From NCBI GenBank assembly GCA_910576815.1, contig CAJTKA010000002.1:62001-126000 (forward strand): 64,000 bases of DNA, in the 5' to 3' direction. Made by a program: the position numbers and the translations under genes. Below, piece by piece: positions 25,045 to 34,515 of the stretch. The notes below the pieces were generated by a model. It was not told the origin of the DNA. It saw nothing but the letters and a program-made list of their open reading frames with translations, and did not search any database. Each line of letters begins with the position of its first letter. Position 1 is the stretch's first letter. This DNA is from an uncultured Lachnospiraceae bacterium (GTDB lineage Bacteria; Bacillota; Clostridia; Lachnospirales; Lachnospiraceae).

Positions 25045-26193
25045 CTATCCACGGGCGCTTTCTTCTTCCTTTGCCCGCATCCCTGCCAGCTTCTGTTTCT
25101 TATATGCCGCAAAACGCCCTTCGTCCAGCGCATCTCTGATCTCCTGCATCATGGTATTGTAGAAATAGAGATTGTGCAGTACGCAAAGACGCATCCCCAG
25201 CATCTCCTTCGCTTTCAAAAGATGCCTGATATAAGCCCGGGAATACCGCCTGCAGGCAGGACACTGACACCCCTCCTCTATGGGTCTGTCATCCAACTCA
25301 TATTTCGCATTAAACAGATTGATCTTTCCCTGATTCGTGTAGAGGTGGCCATGGCGCCCGTTTCTCGTGGGATACACGCAGTCGAAAAAGTCAACGCCCC
25401 GCTCCACTGCCTCCAAAATATTAGCAGGTGTACCGACTCCCATCAAATAGGTAGGTTTATCCTTTGGCAAATACGGCACCGTCTCCTCAATGACATGGTA
25501 CATCTGCTCGTGGCTCTCTCCCACGGCAAGACCTCCCAGCGCATAGCCGTCGCAGGAAAGTTCTGCGATCCGCTTGGCATGATCTATGCGGATATCGTCA
25601 AAGACCGCCCCCTGATTGATCCCGAATAACAGCTGTTCTCTATTGATGGTGTCCTCCAAGCCATTCAACCGTTCCATCTCCCGCTGACAGCGGACCAGCC
25701 ATCTGGTCGTGCGCGCCACAGAATCCTCCACGTACTTCCTCTCCGCCATACTGGGCGGGCACTCGTCAAAGGCCATGGCGATCGTGGAGGCAAGGTTACT
25801 TTGGATCTGCATACTCTCCTCCGGCCCCATAAAGATCTTGCGCCCGTCTATATGAGAGTGAAAGTACACGCCCTCCTCTTTGATCCGCCGAAGCCCCGCC
25901 AATGAAAACACCTGGAACCCGCCGGAGTCTGTGAGAATCGGCTTGTTCCATGACATAAACCGATGCAGTCCGCCAAGCTCCCTGATGATCCGATCTCCCG
26001 GTCTCACATGCAAATGATAGGTATTAGACAGCTGCACCTGCGTGCCGATTCCTTCCAAATCTTCCGTAGAAACCGCGCCTTTGATGGCAGCAACCGTTCC
26101 GACATTCATAAAGACAGGACTCTGGACCGTGCCGTGTACCGTGGTAAGTTCGGCGCGCTTCGCCCTGCCTTCCTGCTTTAAAATTCGATACAT
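25045..26193 (-). CDS. tgt: Queuine tRNA-ribosyltransferase
   Basis: Tgt exchanges guanine for a queuosine precursor at the wobble position of GUN-anticodon tRNAs. The 382-residue protein has DSGGFQVFS near residue 89, the nucleophile region in GVDFFDCVYPTRNGRHG, and the zinc site CQCPACRRYSRAYIRHL near residue 306. Length and motifs are normal. It lies upstream of yajC as in many bacteria; queA is not in the window. Confidence 0.97.
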   Translation of the reverse strand: MYRILKQEGRAKRAELTTVHGTVQSPVFMNVGTVAAIKGAVSTEDLEGIGTQVQLSNTYHLHVRPGDRIIRELGGLHRFMSWNKPILTDSGGFQVFSLAGLRRIKEEGVYFHSHIDGRKIFMGPEESMQIQSNLASTIAMAFDECPPSMAERKYVEDSVARTTRWLVRCQREMERLNGLEDTINREQLLFGINQGAVFDDIRIDHAKRIAELSCDGYALGGLAVGESHEQMYHVIEETVPYLPKDKPTYLMGVGTPANILEAVERGVDFFDCVYPTRNGRHGHLYTNQGKINLFNAKYELDDRPIEEGCQCPACRRYSRAYIRHLLKAKEMLGMRLCVLHNLYFYNTMMQEIRDALDEGRFAAYKKQKLAGMRAKEEESARG

Positions 26194-26235
26194 ACTAATC
26201 TCCTTGTTACAGCTGCGCTGTGTACCAAATACATA

Positions 26236-27300
26236 TTACAAATATTTATCCCAAAATTCCTCCAGACAGAGATTCTCCTTTTTTATTACAGAAGCAGCTT
26301 CCCTGCCCACATAGCGGAAATGCCACGGCTCGTACACGATGCTCGTGATATATTCCTTTTCCTCAGGATAGCGTACGATAAAACCATACTCATGGCTGTG
26401 ATCGGCGAGCCACTGCCCTTCCTTCGTGTCCGCAAACCCCTTCTCGAGATCCAGATACGTCTCCGAAGTGATATCAAGCGCCAGCCCGACCTCATGCTCA
26501 CTGCAGCCCGGAACGGTGATCACCTGCGAGGTAACCTTATACGCATCCATATAAGATAAGCCCTGCCGCATATACAACCTGATTTTTTTATTAAAGTTGT
26601 CTTCTTGATGATCAGAAGTCCTATACGGAGATCTGACGACCAAATTAAAGCCATCCTTCTTCGCCGCCTGCATCATAAGCAACAGATCTTCAATCACCCT
26701 CTCATCACAACGCATACCGGAAGCAAAACTTCCCAGCTTAAAATCATACCCTTCCGGGATCGGATGCTGTTTATTGATCAGCACAAGACGCCAGTCAGAT
26801 TGATCAAAGACACTCTCCTTAGCCGTCACTGTCTCTGTCTGTGCTTCCACGTGCTTCTCGTACGCCTCCACATCATGGTCATGCTCATGGTGCTCCAGCA
26901 GATCATCCAACGTGTACGCCTCAATCTGCGCCACCTCTGCTTCATATTCGGAGCTGCTCTCCTTCTCTTCCAAAAGCACTTCCGTTTCCACCGGCATCGG
27001 CGCCACCTCCGCCAAAGAGATGTCCGATGTTCCTACCACCGCACTGTAAGTCTCCTGTACGCTGGTAAACCCTGTCCGCTCTGCAAACACCGCAAAAGAA
27101 AAGCTGCAGCTGCTGACAAAAAAGATTCCCACAAAAAATATACTGGCATAGCGCTTAGTGTTGGTTGCGAAATGTCTTCCAATATAATAGAAGAAAAGCG
27201 AAACCGACAGCATCACTACGGATGGATGTTTCAGCAGTTTATGTTTTTTACCCACGCCATTAAAGTAGGCGATCATCTTTTCCCGAAATGTTTTCTTCAT
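26236..27300 (-). CDS. VanY-type D-alanyl-D-alanine carboxypeptidase (M15B)
   Basis: The 354-residue protein has a cytoplasmic basic N-terminus, hydrophobic segments at about 28-40 and 51-72, and a linker rich in Glu and His that includes EHHEHDHD (136-143). The C-terminal M15 metallopeptidase domain covers about 165-354. Zinc ligands H269 and D276 lie in SEHEVGLALD and H327 in YEPWHFRYVG. Such enzymes trim the terminal D-Ala from peptidoglycan stem peptides on the outer face of the membrane. The family also includes vancomycin-resistance accessory VanY, but nothing here points to resistance. It is divergent from aroC. Confidence 0.9.
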   Translation of the reverse strand: MKKTFREKMIAYFNGVGKKHKLLKHPSVVMLSVSLFFYYIGRHFATNTKRYASIFFVGIFFVSSCSFSFAVFAERTGFTSVQETYSAVVGTSDISLAEVAPMPVETEVLLEEKESSSEYEAEVAQIEAYTLDDLLEHHEHDHDVEAYEKHVEAQTETVTAKESVFDQSDWRLVLINKQHPIPEGYDFKLGSFASGMRCDERVIEDLLLMMQAAKKDGFNLVVRSPYRTSDHQEDNFNKKIRLYMRQGLSYMDAYKVTSQVITVPGCSEHEVGLALDITSETYLDLEKGFADTKEGQWLADHSHEYGFIVRYPEEKEYITSIVYEPWHFRYVGREAASVIKKENLCLEEFWDKYL

Positions 27301-27769
27301 TCGCTTCTCAACGATCCTCAGATTTTATCAAAATATCATACAAACAATTTACGACTGTTATTCTGACATATATCATAACATATAAAATTTTTTTGTACAC
27401 CCCCTTTTTTATGTAAATCTATTATATTTCAACAAATTTTTCATCCAATTCCCAAAGTTTTCCTCCTTGATTTGATTTTTACCTTTTCCCCAAATGTCCT
27501 GTCCTCCATCCTCATCGTATTTTTTCCTTCTTTTTTTCGACAGCACGCTCTTGCATTTTGAATCAGATATGATATGATGAGGGAAGGAAAAACGCGTTTT
27601 TTCGCACCATTCTCACGCCATTTGCGTTTTTTCGTTCATACTTGGGTTCCATTCCCATCGAATCCTATTTTCAATTCTGCATTTTATATTTCAGGCGCAA
27701 TTTTATTTTGCAGGATAACTTGCACAGTATTATCAGAAAACTTCACGCAATTCAAGAAAGGATCAGACA
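27301..27769. other. 469-bp AT-rich divergent intergenic region
   Basis: The region lies between the divergent vanY-like gene and aroC. Besides the aroC promoter it shows AAAAACGCG next to its complement near 27590 and a further GCGTTTTTTCG near 27623, which could form alternative hairpins. A plus-strand frame opening at 27574 is rich in Phe and Trp but runs into aroC out of frame, so I do not call it a gene. Confidence 0.5.
27551..27578 (+). promoter_or_regulatory. Promoter candidate of aroC
   Basis: -35 TTGCAT (27551-27556), 16-nt spacer, -10 TATGAT (27573-27578). It leaves a long leader of about 185 nt before the aroC ATG. Confidence 0.6.
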
Positions 27770-28870
27770 ATGGCAGGATCATCACTGGGAATTATCTATC
27801 GAATCACTACCTGGGGCGAATCGCACGGTGCCGGATTGGGCGTTGTGGTAGATGGCTGCCCCGCCGGATTACCGCTTACAGAAAACGATATTCAGTTATA
27901 TCTGGACAGACGAAAACCCGGACAGAGCAGAATCACCACCCCCCGCAAGGAGGACGACGCTGTGGAGATCCTCTCCGGGGTTTTTGAGGGAAAAACCACG
28001 GGAACGCCGATATCTTTGCTTGTTAGAAACACCTCGCAGCGTTCCAATGATTACAGCGAAATTGCGGCATCCTACCGCCCCGGGCACGCAGACTACACCT
28101 TCGACCAAAAATACGGTTTCCGCGACTACAGAGGCGGCGGACGTTCCTCCGGACGGGAAACGATTGGACGAGTTGCGGCAGGCGCCATCGCTGCAAAGGT
28201 ACTGCAGGAATTTGGCATCAGGCTGTCCGCTTACACGCGCTCTATCGGTCCCATTACCATCGACCCGGACCGTTTTGACCAGACAGCGATCGCGGAAACG
28301 CCCACCTGTATGCCGGACAGGGATGCCTCTCTATTAGCAGAAAAATATCTTTCAGACTGCATGAATCGCTATGACTCCTCCGGCGGGGTGATCGAATGCG
28401 TAATAGACGATGTTCCCGCCGGTCTGGGCGATCCCGTATTTGAGAAGCTGGATGCCAACCTCGCGAAGGCACTCATGTCCATCGGCGCGGTAAAGGCCGT
28501 AGAGATCGGCGACGGCGTGGAAGTCGCCACCCGAAACGGCTCCGCAAACAACGATCCCTTCCGCGTGGAAGACGGAAAGGTCGTAAAAACCTCCAACCAT
28601 GCAGGCGGGATCTTGGGCGGCATCAGCGATGGCTCCCGCATTGTGCTGCGCGCACATGTTAAGCCCACCCCTTCCATTTTCTCCCCTCAGGATACTGTAA
28701 ATCGGGATGGCGAAGAAATCCGTATTGCTATCAAAGGACGCCATGATCCCGTGATCGTACCCAGAGCGGTCGTAGTTGTGGAAAGCATGGCTGCAATCAC
28801 CCTTTTGGACGCACTTTTGGTCAATGCGAGCGCCAAAATGGAACACCTGAAAGCTATCTACAAAAATTAA
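27770..28870 (+). CDS. aroC: Chorismate synthase
   Basis: AroC makes chorismate from EPSP with reduced FMN, the last step of the common aromatic pathway. The 366-residue protein shows the family blocks: ITTWGESHGAGLGVVVDGCPAG near the N-terminus, RPGHADYTFDQKYGFRDYRGGGRSSGRETIGRVAAGA cut into the usual motifs around residue 103, and the C-terminal HDPVIVPRAVVV. AAGAAAGGATCAGACA precedes the ATG. It stands alone, between a promoter and a strong terminator. Confidence 0.97.
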   Translation: MAGSSLGIIYRITTWGESHGAGLGVVVDGCPAGLPLTENDIQLYLDRRKPGQSRITTPRKEDDAVEILSGVFEGKTTGTPISLLVRNTSQRSNDYSEIAASYRPGHADYTFDQKYGFRDYRGGGRSSGRETIGRVAAGAIAAKVLQEFGIRLSAYTRSIGPITIDPDRFDQTAIAETPTCMPDRDASLLAEKYLSDCMNRYDSSGGVIECVIDDVPAGLGDPVFEKLDANLAKALMSIGAVKAVEIGDGVEVATRNGSANNDPFRVEDGKVVKTSNHAGGILGGISDGSRIVLRAHVKPTPSIFSPQDTVNRDGEEIRIAIKGRHDPVIVPRAVVVVESMAAITLLDALLVNASAKMEHLKAIYKN

Positions 28871-28875
28871 ATCAA

Positions 28876-28931
28876 AAAGAAAAAACGGCAGTTTATTAAA
28901 ATTCCTTTTAATATCTTGCCGTTTTTTCTTT
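28876..28931 (+). terminator. aroC terminator
   Basis: AAAAAACGGCA pairs with TGCCGTTTTTT, with an inner TTAAAA/TTTTAA helix, followed by T-rich sequence. It could serve both strands. Confidence 0.85.
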
Positions 28932-29045
28932 TTCCCATCATTATAATGATTCTGCTGTCACAACTTAAGTTAACCTTGGTGAACCGTCTTCCCATATCAT
29001 AATATCAAACAATAACACGCAGCGTTATCGTTTAATTTCAAAATA

Positions 29046-29900
29046 TCATTCGTTATTTGCTCTCACGACGATTTCGCCCAAACATTCCATAACAGGGGCT
29101 TCTTTAATAATTTCACCGACACTGTCCACCGTGATGGTTCCCGCCTTCGGATTTTTAATGGAAATCACGTGCCCCTTCACATCCGCCTCCACCTCCGAAT
29201 ACTCAAAAGACAAATCGGTATCTTCCATGGTACAGTTGATCAATTTGAGATTTTTACAATAGCATAATGGCTGTGTCCCGATGATCTTGCAGTCGATCAG
29301 CGTCAGACCCTCAGAAAACCAGGCAAGATACTCTCCCTTGACCACAGAATTTTTGACCGTCACATTCTCGCTGTGCCAAAACGCATCCTTGGTGTCCAGC
29401 ACACAGTCCGTGATCTCCAGATTTTTCATATACTGAAAGGAATATTTTCCCTTCATTTTTACCCGCTCCAGTTTCACATCCCTACTGTCAAAGAATAAAT
29501 ACTCCGACTCAATCTCTGAATCCGTCAACGTAATCTCCTGTGATTTCCAGCCAAACTCCTGAGACACGATATGACAGTCCTCCAAGTGGATCCGCTCACA
29601 CTCTCTGACAGCCTTGATACCGCCTAATGTAGAGTGTTTGATCATCCCGTCCGACGCATACCAGATGGCCGCCCTTGTCAGCTCATCCATGGTCGAATGC
29701 TCCATGGTAAACGTTTTCACGTGCCACAGCGGATATCGCAGGGAAAAGCTGCAATCTGTCAAATTCACATCTCGGGATTCCTTTAAAACCGACTCTCCGT
29801 CTGCAGGACCGGCAAACACACAATTCTTTACATCTGCATTCTGTAAATTGTATAACGCCCGTTCTTCATCGAACTGCCGACTCTCAATCACTGTTCTCAT
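29046..29900 (-). CDS. DUF3737 family protein, predicted beta-helix
   Basis: The 284-residue protein consists of short repeats of the type 'NxxxTDCxF' (for example NLTDCSF, HLEDCHI, TLTDSEI, KLERVKM, EITDCVL, TVKNSVV, TLIDCKI, KLINCTM), spaced about 20 residues apart. This points to a right-handed parallel beta-helix like pectate lyase or pentapeptide-like folds. The overall pattern matches DUF3737, whose function is unknown. It is soluble, with no signal peptide. It is separated from the GH25 gene by 10 nt in the same direction, so they are probably co-transcribed. Confidence 0.85.
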   Translation of the reverse strand: MRTVIESRQFDEERALYNLQNADVKNCVFAGPADGESVLKESRDVNLTDCSFSLRYPLWHVKTFTMEHSTMDELTRAAIWYASDGMIKHSTLGGIKAVRECERIHLEDCHIVSQEFGWKSQEITLTDSEIESEYLFFDSRDVKLERVKMKGKYSFQYMKNLEITDCVLDTKDAFWHSENVTVKNSVVKGEYLAWFSEGLTLIDCKIIGTQPLCYCKNLKLINCTMEDTDLSFEYSEVEADVKGHVISIKNPKAGTITVDSVGEIIKEAPVMECLGEIVVRANNE

Positions 29901-29910
29901 GTAAAACCTC

Positions 29911-31641
29911 CTATTCTACAACTATGTAACTACTAATACAATACAGCGTCTGCCCGTTATATTCTACGCGCGACCAGCCGTAATCCTCATTGATGCCCGT
30001 TCTGGTGGCATACTCTCCGTTATGCAGCACCGCAACGACTACGGCATCCGGGTTGGTCACACTGGGAAGCGCCCGCAGATTGACCTCGATCTTGGCCGTC
30101 ACCTGCTCGTTTCTGTCCGCAAATTTTGTCCTTAGTCCGTCTCCGCTGCCCGCGCCTTCCTGCTCCTCTTTGGGCGCCTGGTAGCCCAGATCTGTGGTCA
30201 GATAACTGCTCACAGCATAAACCGTCTGCTCATTGTAGAGCAACCTTGACCAGCCGCTTTCGCTCACGCCTGTTCTCTTGACCGTCTCCCCGTTTTTCAG
30301 GGTGTACACCACCGTGCTGTCCTCCCCCTGACTGGGGATGTTGCGCAGATTGGTAGCATCCTTGGCTGTCACTTCCTCCTCCACTGCCGTAAACGGCATC
30401 AATGCCTCCACATCCGCCTGTGCCTCCTCGGGTGTCTCCCCGTTCCGGGCATCTGCCGCGCCCTCATAACCGAAATAGGCGATGTTTACGTCTACCGGCT
30501 GACTGATGCCTGCCACGGTTCCCCGATTGGTATACTGCCACATGGCATGTGTGCCGCCATAGGATGACTTTTCTGTCTGCGGATAAGGCGCGGAAGGATA
30601 CTGGGAAACCCAAATGCGGTATGTTTTTTCGATCCTGGAGGTCTCCCATTTGGCATCGCCCGCCATCTCATTCATGGAAGAATAGAACATGGGCGTATAA
30701 CCCCTCTCATAAATTCTATTCAAAAAAGCAATGGCTATGTCCGTCCGCTGCGTCGCCGTCAAACCGTACTGCGCGCTGTCTGTCCGTTCAAATCCCTCGC
30801 AGTCAAATGCCACGGGATAGGTGATCTGATACTGTGAAATATAATCGGCCGTCCAATCTGCCTCCGCCCTTGCTTCCTCCTCATTGACAGCAGTGGAAAA
30901 GAAGTAAGCGCCCAGCTTGATTCCGTTTTTCTGCGCCTCCTGCATATTATAACGGGCGTTACTGTCAGCCACGATCTCTCTGCTTGCATCCATGCGGTAG
31001 CCCACCCGCACCATGGCAAAATCTACGCCGGAGGCAGCCACCTGCGCCCAATCGATCGTTCCCTGATATCTGGCCACATCAATGCCAAAGGTGATCTCGT
31101 CCGTCTCCGCCGCCGCTTCCGAGGAAAGAAGCATGCTCACATCCACCTCCGTGCCCTGCTCGGTGCTCATGGTCTCTGTCTCCGGATCGTTCTCCTCCGG
31201 TGCGGGAACATCATTTCCCTGGGTCCCTGCGCCATCTCCTTCAGACTCGCCTTCCTGCAAAGTCAAGGCATCATCCGTTTCGGAAGGCACATCCTGCGCT
31301 TCTTCCAAATCGACATCCTGTCCCTGTTCCTCAGTCTCCGAAACAGGTTCCACCGCGGGAACCGCCTTTTTACCATCTTTGAACAGAAAAATGGCCGCCA
31401 CCACAACGATCAACACCACAAGCACTATGACTGAAGGAAACAGTACCCTGTGCACGAGCCGCAGCGTCCTCTCGTCCAGTTCGTCGTCAAAATCGTCGTC
31501 CTCCTCATAAGTGTCATCCTCCTCTTGGGAAGAATCATATTCGTCATCCAGATTCAAAAATTCCAAATCGTCATCCTCATGTAATTTCACGGCAAACTCT
31601 CCTGTATCCGATTCTTTGTTTACCAATCTCTTCCGCAACAC
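29911..31641 (-). CDS. Membrane-anchored GH25 muramidase with SH3 repeats
   Basis: GH25 lysozymes cut the glycan chains of peptidoglycan. The 576-residue protein has a cytoplasmic N-terminal segment of about 65 residues that is extremely acidic (many Asp and Glu between residues 22 and 57). Then come a TM helix at about 69-87, an acidic extracellular linker, and the GH25 domain at about 183-400 with D188 (FGIDVARYQG) and D280/E282 (FDCEG). Two bacterial SH3-like repeats follow (about 428-487 and 512-576). It is therefore a type II membrane protein acting on the wall. Start by TTG/ATG context is not in doubt within a few codons. Confidence 0.92.
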   Translation of the reverse strand: MLRKRLVNKESDTGEFAVKLHEDDDLEFLNLDDEYDSSQEEDDTYEEDDDFDDELDERTLRLVHRVLFPSVIVLVVLIVVVAAIFLFKDGKKAVPAVEPVSETEEQGQDVDLEEAQDVPSETDDALTLQEGESEGDGAGTQGNDVPAPEENDPETETMSTEQGTEVDVSMLLSSEAAAETDEITFGIDVARYQGTIDWAQVAASGVDFAMVRVGYRMDASREIVADSNARYNMQEAQKNGIKLGAYFFSTAVNEEEARAEADWTADYISQYQITYPVAFDCEGFERTDSAQYGLTATQRTDIAIAFLNRIYERGYTPMFYSSMNEMAGDAKWETSRIEKTYRIWVSQYPSAPYPQTEKSSYGGTHAMWQYTNRGTVAGISQPVDVNIAYFGYEGAADARNGETPEEAQADVEALMPFTAVEEEVTAKDATNLRNIPSQGEDSTVVYTLKNGETVKRTGVSESGWSRLLYNEQTVYAVSSYLTTDLGYQAPKEEQEGAGSGDGLRTKFADRNEQVTAKIEVNLRALPSVTNPDAVVVAVLHNGEYATRTGINEDYGWSRVEYNGQTLYCISSYIVVE

Positions 31642-31698
31642 TCTGCCATAAGCGCCTGTAATTTGTCAGCGTTTCTTTTTATAGCATATGTTATTTTA

Positions 31699-32682
31699 TT
31701 AGAAGCTCTCCAGAAGTTCCAGATAAAACTCATAATAGTCCTTGCGGTTCTCCTTCATAAACTGAATCGCCGACTTCGGATGCTGGTTCAACAACCCCGT
31801 CAAAAGGTAGGGCACATCATACCCCCATGTCACGCCGGACTCCTTAAGTGGATTGATCTCCCGCTCAATAAAGCGCAGGATCGGATTCACGTTGTACTTA
31901 GGGTTCTTCAAAAAGCCCAGAAGCAGCTCACTCGGGCAGTTTCCGCAGCCTCGACCCATACCGTTCACCGTGGCATCCAAGTAGCTCACACCCATAATGA
32001 CAACTTCCGTCGTATTGGCAAAGGCGAGCTGCTGGTTGTTGTGCGCATGGATGCCGACCTTTTTCCCATATTTCTCCGCCACTTCCAGATACTTGTCCGC
32101 AAGACGTCTTGCCTGCTCGGGGTAAAGTGAACCGTAACTGTCCACCAGATAAATCGTGCCCACGCTGCTTTGTCCCAGCAGGTCGAGCGCTGCATCCAGA
32201 TCGGTCTCATTGGCTTTGGAGATTGCCATGATATTGACAGTTGTCTCATAGCCCTTCTTCGTGCAGTCCTCGATCATCTCGATCGCCGCAGGTATGGTGT
32301 TGATATAGGTTGCGACCCGCACCAGATCGACAGGACTGTCCTTCTTATTCAGGATATCCTTTTTGAAATCGCAGCGCCCCACATCCGCCATCACGCCGAT
32401 CTTCATATCCGTTTTGTTATCACCCACGATGGCGCGGATATCCTTATCGTCGCAGAATTTCCACTTGCCGAACTTATTGACATCAAACATTTCCTTTGAC
32501 GCCTTGTAGCCGAACTCCATATAATCCACGCCAGCCTTGATATTCGCACGGTACAGTCCTTTGACAAACTCGTCCGTAAAATAAAAGTCATTGACCAGTC
32601 CGCCATCCCTAAGTGTACAGTCCACCACCTTGATATCCGGCGCGTAGGACATCAAGGTTCTGCCTTTTGCTCTCTTTTCCAT
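31699..32682 (-). CDS. DRE-TIM aldolase-family protein (HMGL-like)
   Basis: The 327-residue protein has the DRE-TIM metallolyase signature VVDCTLRDGG near residue 20 and the metal-binding GIHAHNNQQLAF near residue 210. The C-terminal GYDVPYLLTG is as in the 4-hydroxy-2-oxovalerate aldolase (MhpE/DmpG) branch. Members cleave or form C-C bonds on 2-oxo acids with a divalent metal. The exact substrate is not predictable; no partner aldehyde dehydrogenase is nearby. The ATG is preceded by GAAAGGAGTGTG. It sits between GH25 and tyrS. Confidence 0.85.
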   Translation of the reverse strand: MEKRAKGRTLMSYAPDIKVVDCTLRDGGLVNDFYFTDEFVKGLYRANIKAGVDYMEFGYKASKEMFDVNKFGKWKFCDDKDIRAIVGDNKTDMKIGVMADVGRCDFKKDILNKKDSPVDLVRVATYINTIPAAIEMIEDCTKKGYETTVNIMAISKANETDLDAALDLLGQSSVGTIYLVDSYGSLYPEQARRLADKYLEVAEKYGKKVGIHAHNNQQLAFANTTEVVIMGVSYLDATVNGMGRGCGNCPSELLLGFLKNPKYNVNPILRFIEREINPLKESGVTWGYDVPYLLTGLLNQHPKSAIQFMKENRKDYYEFYLELLESF

Positions 32683-32806
32683 ATTGACACACTCCTTTCT
32701 ATTACATTTGTTATTTTATCTTTTTCCTCTGTAAGTTCTTCTCTGTCTCATCATTCTCTGACGCTTACCGAACATGTTACATCTGATTCGATCCCATTTG
32801 GAGCGC

Positions 32807-34030
32807 CTACGCCAGGATCTTCTTAAAGCTCTTTTTGCCTTTCTTGACGATAAATTCTTCCGCCGCGATCTCGTCCTTCGTGTAACAGGTCTTTAAGTCT
32901 GTCACCTTCTCGCCCTTCACGGTCACGCCGCCCTGTTCTACGGCCCTGCGCGCTTCAGAGCGGGAAGCCGCCAGCCCGGCCGCTACCAGAATGCCCAAAA
33001 TGTCTATCTTACCATCCCTGTAATCCGTTTCCGCTAAAGTCACTGTCGGCATGTTTTCAGAGCTTCCGCCGCCTGCAAAGAGCGCCTTTGACGCCTCCTT
33101 CGCTTTCTCGGCTTCCTCCTCGCCGTGTACCAGATTGGTCAGCTCGTAGGCGAGAATCTCCTTCGCCTCGTTCAACTGGCTTCCCTCCCAGGCATCCATC
33201 TCCTCGATCTGCTCTAAAGGCAGGAAGGTGAGCATCCGAAGGCATTTGAGCACGTCTGCGTCGTCCACGTTGCGCCAGTACTGGTAAAACTCGAAGGGAG
33301 TCGTCTTACCTGGGTCGAGCCAAACCGCGCCCTTCTGGGTCTTGCCCATCTTTTTGCCCTCAGAGTTCATGAGGAGGGTGATGGTCATCGCGTAGGCGTC
33401 TTTCCCCAGCTTTCTGCGAATCAGATCCGTACCGCCCAGCATATTGCTCCACTGATCGTCGCCGCCAAACTGCATATTGCAGCCGTACCGCTTGTAAAGC
33501 TCCAAAAAGTCGTAACTCTGCATAATCATGTAATTGAACTCTAAGAAGCTTAATCCTTTCTCCATCCGCTGCTTGTAGCACTCCGCCCGCAACATATTGT
33601 TCACGGAAAAGCAAGGGCCTACTTCCCTGATAAACTCGACATAGTTCAAATCAAGCAGCCAGTCCGCATTGTTGACCATCAGCGCCTTTCCCTCGGAGAA
33701 ATCGATAAAGCGGCTCATCTGTTTCTTAAAACACTCGCAGTTATGCGCAATGGTCTCCTTCGTCATCATGGAGCGCATATCCGTGCGCCCGGACGGGTCG
33801 CCGATCATCGCCGTACCGCCGCCGATCAGAGCGATGGGCTTATTCCCTGCCTCCTGTAGCCGCTTCATCAGGCACAGCGCCATGAAATGCCCCACATGCA
33901 GGCTGTCCGCCGTAGGATCGAAGCCGATATAAAAGGTCGCCTTTCCGTTGTTGATCAACTCGCGGATCTCATCCGCATCCGTAAGCTGTGCGAGGAGTCC
34001 CCTCGCCTGTAATTCTTCGTAGATTCCCAT
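32807..34030 (-). CDS. tyrS: Tyrosyl-tRNA synthetase
   Basis: TyrS attaches tyrosine to tRNA-Tyr. The 407-residue protein has the HIGH-like motif LHVGHF near residue 44, the KMSKS-like KKMGKT near residue 231, and a C-terminal S4 RNA-binding domain (about 340-407) with EARRAVEQGGVTV. Length is typical. ATGs upstream are excluded by the GAAAGGAGACAATCAAC site before 34030. It is preceded by a tyrosine T-box leader and by a large inverted repeat. Confidence 0.98.
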   Translation of the reverse strand: MGIYEELQARGLLAQLTDADEIRELINNGKATFYIGFDPTADSLHVGHFMALCLMKRLQEAGNKPIALIGGGTAMIGDPSGRTDMRSMMTKETIAHNCECFKKQMSRFIDFSEGKALMVNNADWLLDLNYVEFIREVGPCFSVNNMLRAECYKQRMEKGLSFLEFNYMIMQSYDFLELYKRYGCNMQFGGDDQWSNMLGGTDLIRRKLGKDAYAMTITLLMNSEGKKMGKTQKGAVWLDPGKTTPFEFYQYWRNVDDADVLKCLRMLTFLPLEQIEEMDAWEGSQLNEAKEILAYELTNLVHGEEEAEKAKEASKALFAGGGSSENMPTVTLAETDYRDGKIDILGILVAAGLAASRSEARRAVEQGGVTVKGEKVTDLKTCYTKDEIAAEEFIVKKGKKSFKKILA

Positions 34031-34058
34031 GTTGATTGTCTCCTTTCTTCATCGTACA

Positions 34059-34186
34059 CGCGAATAAGCAGACTCGAAATGCTTCGCTTTCCTCGCTCGC
34101 GTTTCTCGTCATAAGTCTTGCGAACCATTCGTTCGTGCAAGCACGACGCCTGTTTCACAAAACTTCTGACTCTGCTCATTCGCGTA
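34059..34186 (-). repeat. 128-bp palindromic element before tyrS
   Basis: Outer arms ACGCGAATAAGCAGACTC (34059-34076) and GACTCTGCTCATTCGCGT (34169-34186) pair at 16 of 18 positions. Smaller hairpins lie inside, including TCGTGC/GCACGA near 34134. It starts where the T-box terminator T-tract ends and stops 30 nt before the tyrS start codon. Confidence 0.75.
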
Positions 34187-34508
34187 AAAATACCCCCGTC
34201 CCGATTATCAGGACGAGGGTTGAACTCGTGTTACCACCTAATTTCACAGACGGCTCACACCGGCTGCCTCACTGAGTACAGTCATGAATAACATGTGCTA
34301 TCTTTCTCTGACAATACTCTCCTGCTGTAACGTGCATTCCTCCGTCACGACCTACTAAGCACCCGAACCGCCATTCTGCCGTGAAGCTCCGAGATGTATT
34401 CATGGAACAGTTCCCGCGCGCCTCTCATCTGCCGGCTGCTTTCTGTCCGTTTCCCGATCCACTACTTGTTCTCTTCAACGCCTGTGTTATGATTGGTTTT
34501 CCTTACTT
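34187..34508 (-). ncRNA. Tyrosine T-box leader
   Basis: On the minus strand the conserved T-box AGGTGGTAACACGAG is at 34240-34226. It is followed by the competing terminator stem pairing CCTCGTCC with GGGACGGGG-type sequence and TATTTTT (34220-34187). Upstream stem I contains GAATACATC with the TAC specifier at 34398-34396, fitting tRNA-Tyr and the downstream tyrS. Uncharged tRNA-Tyr would bind and favour antitermination. The 5' end is inferred from the promoter. Confidence 0.93.
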
Positions 34509-34515
34509 TCTATTT

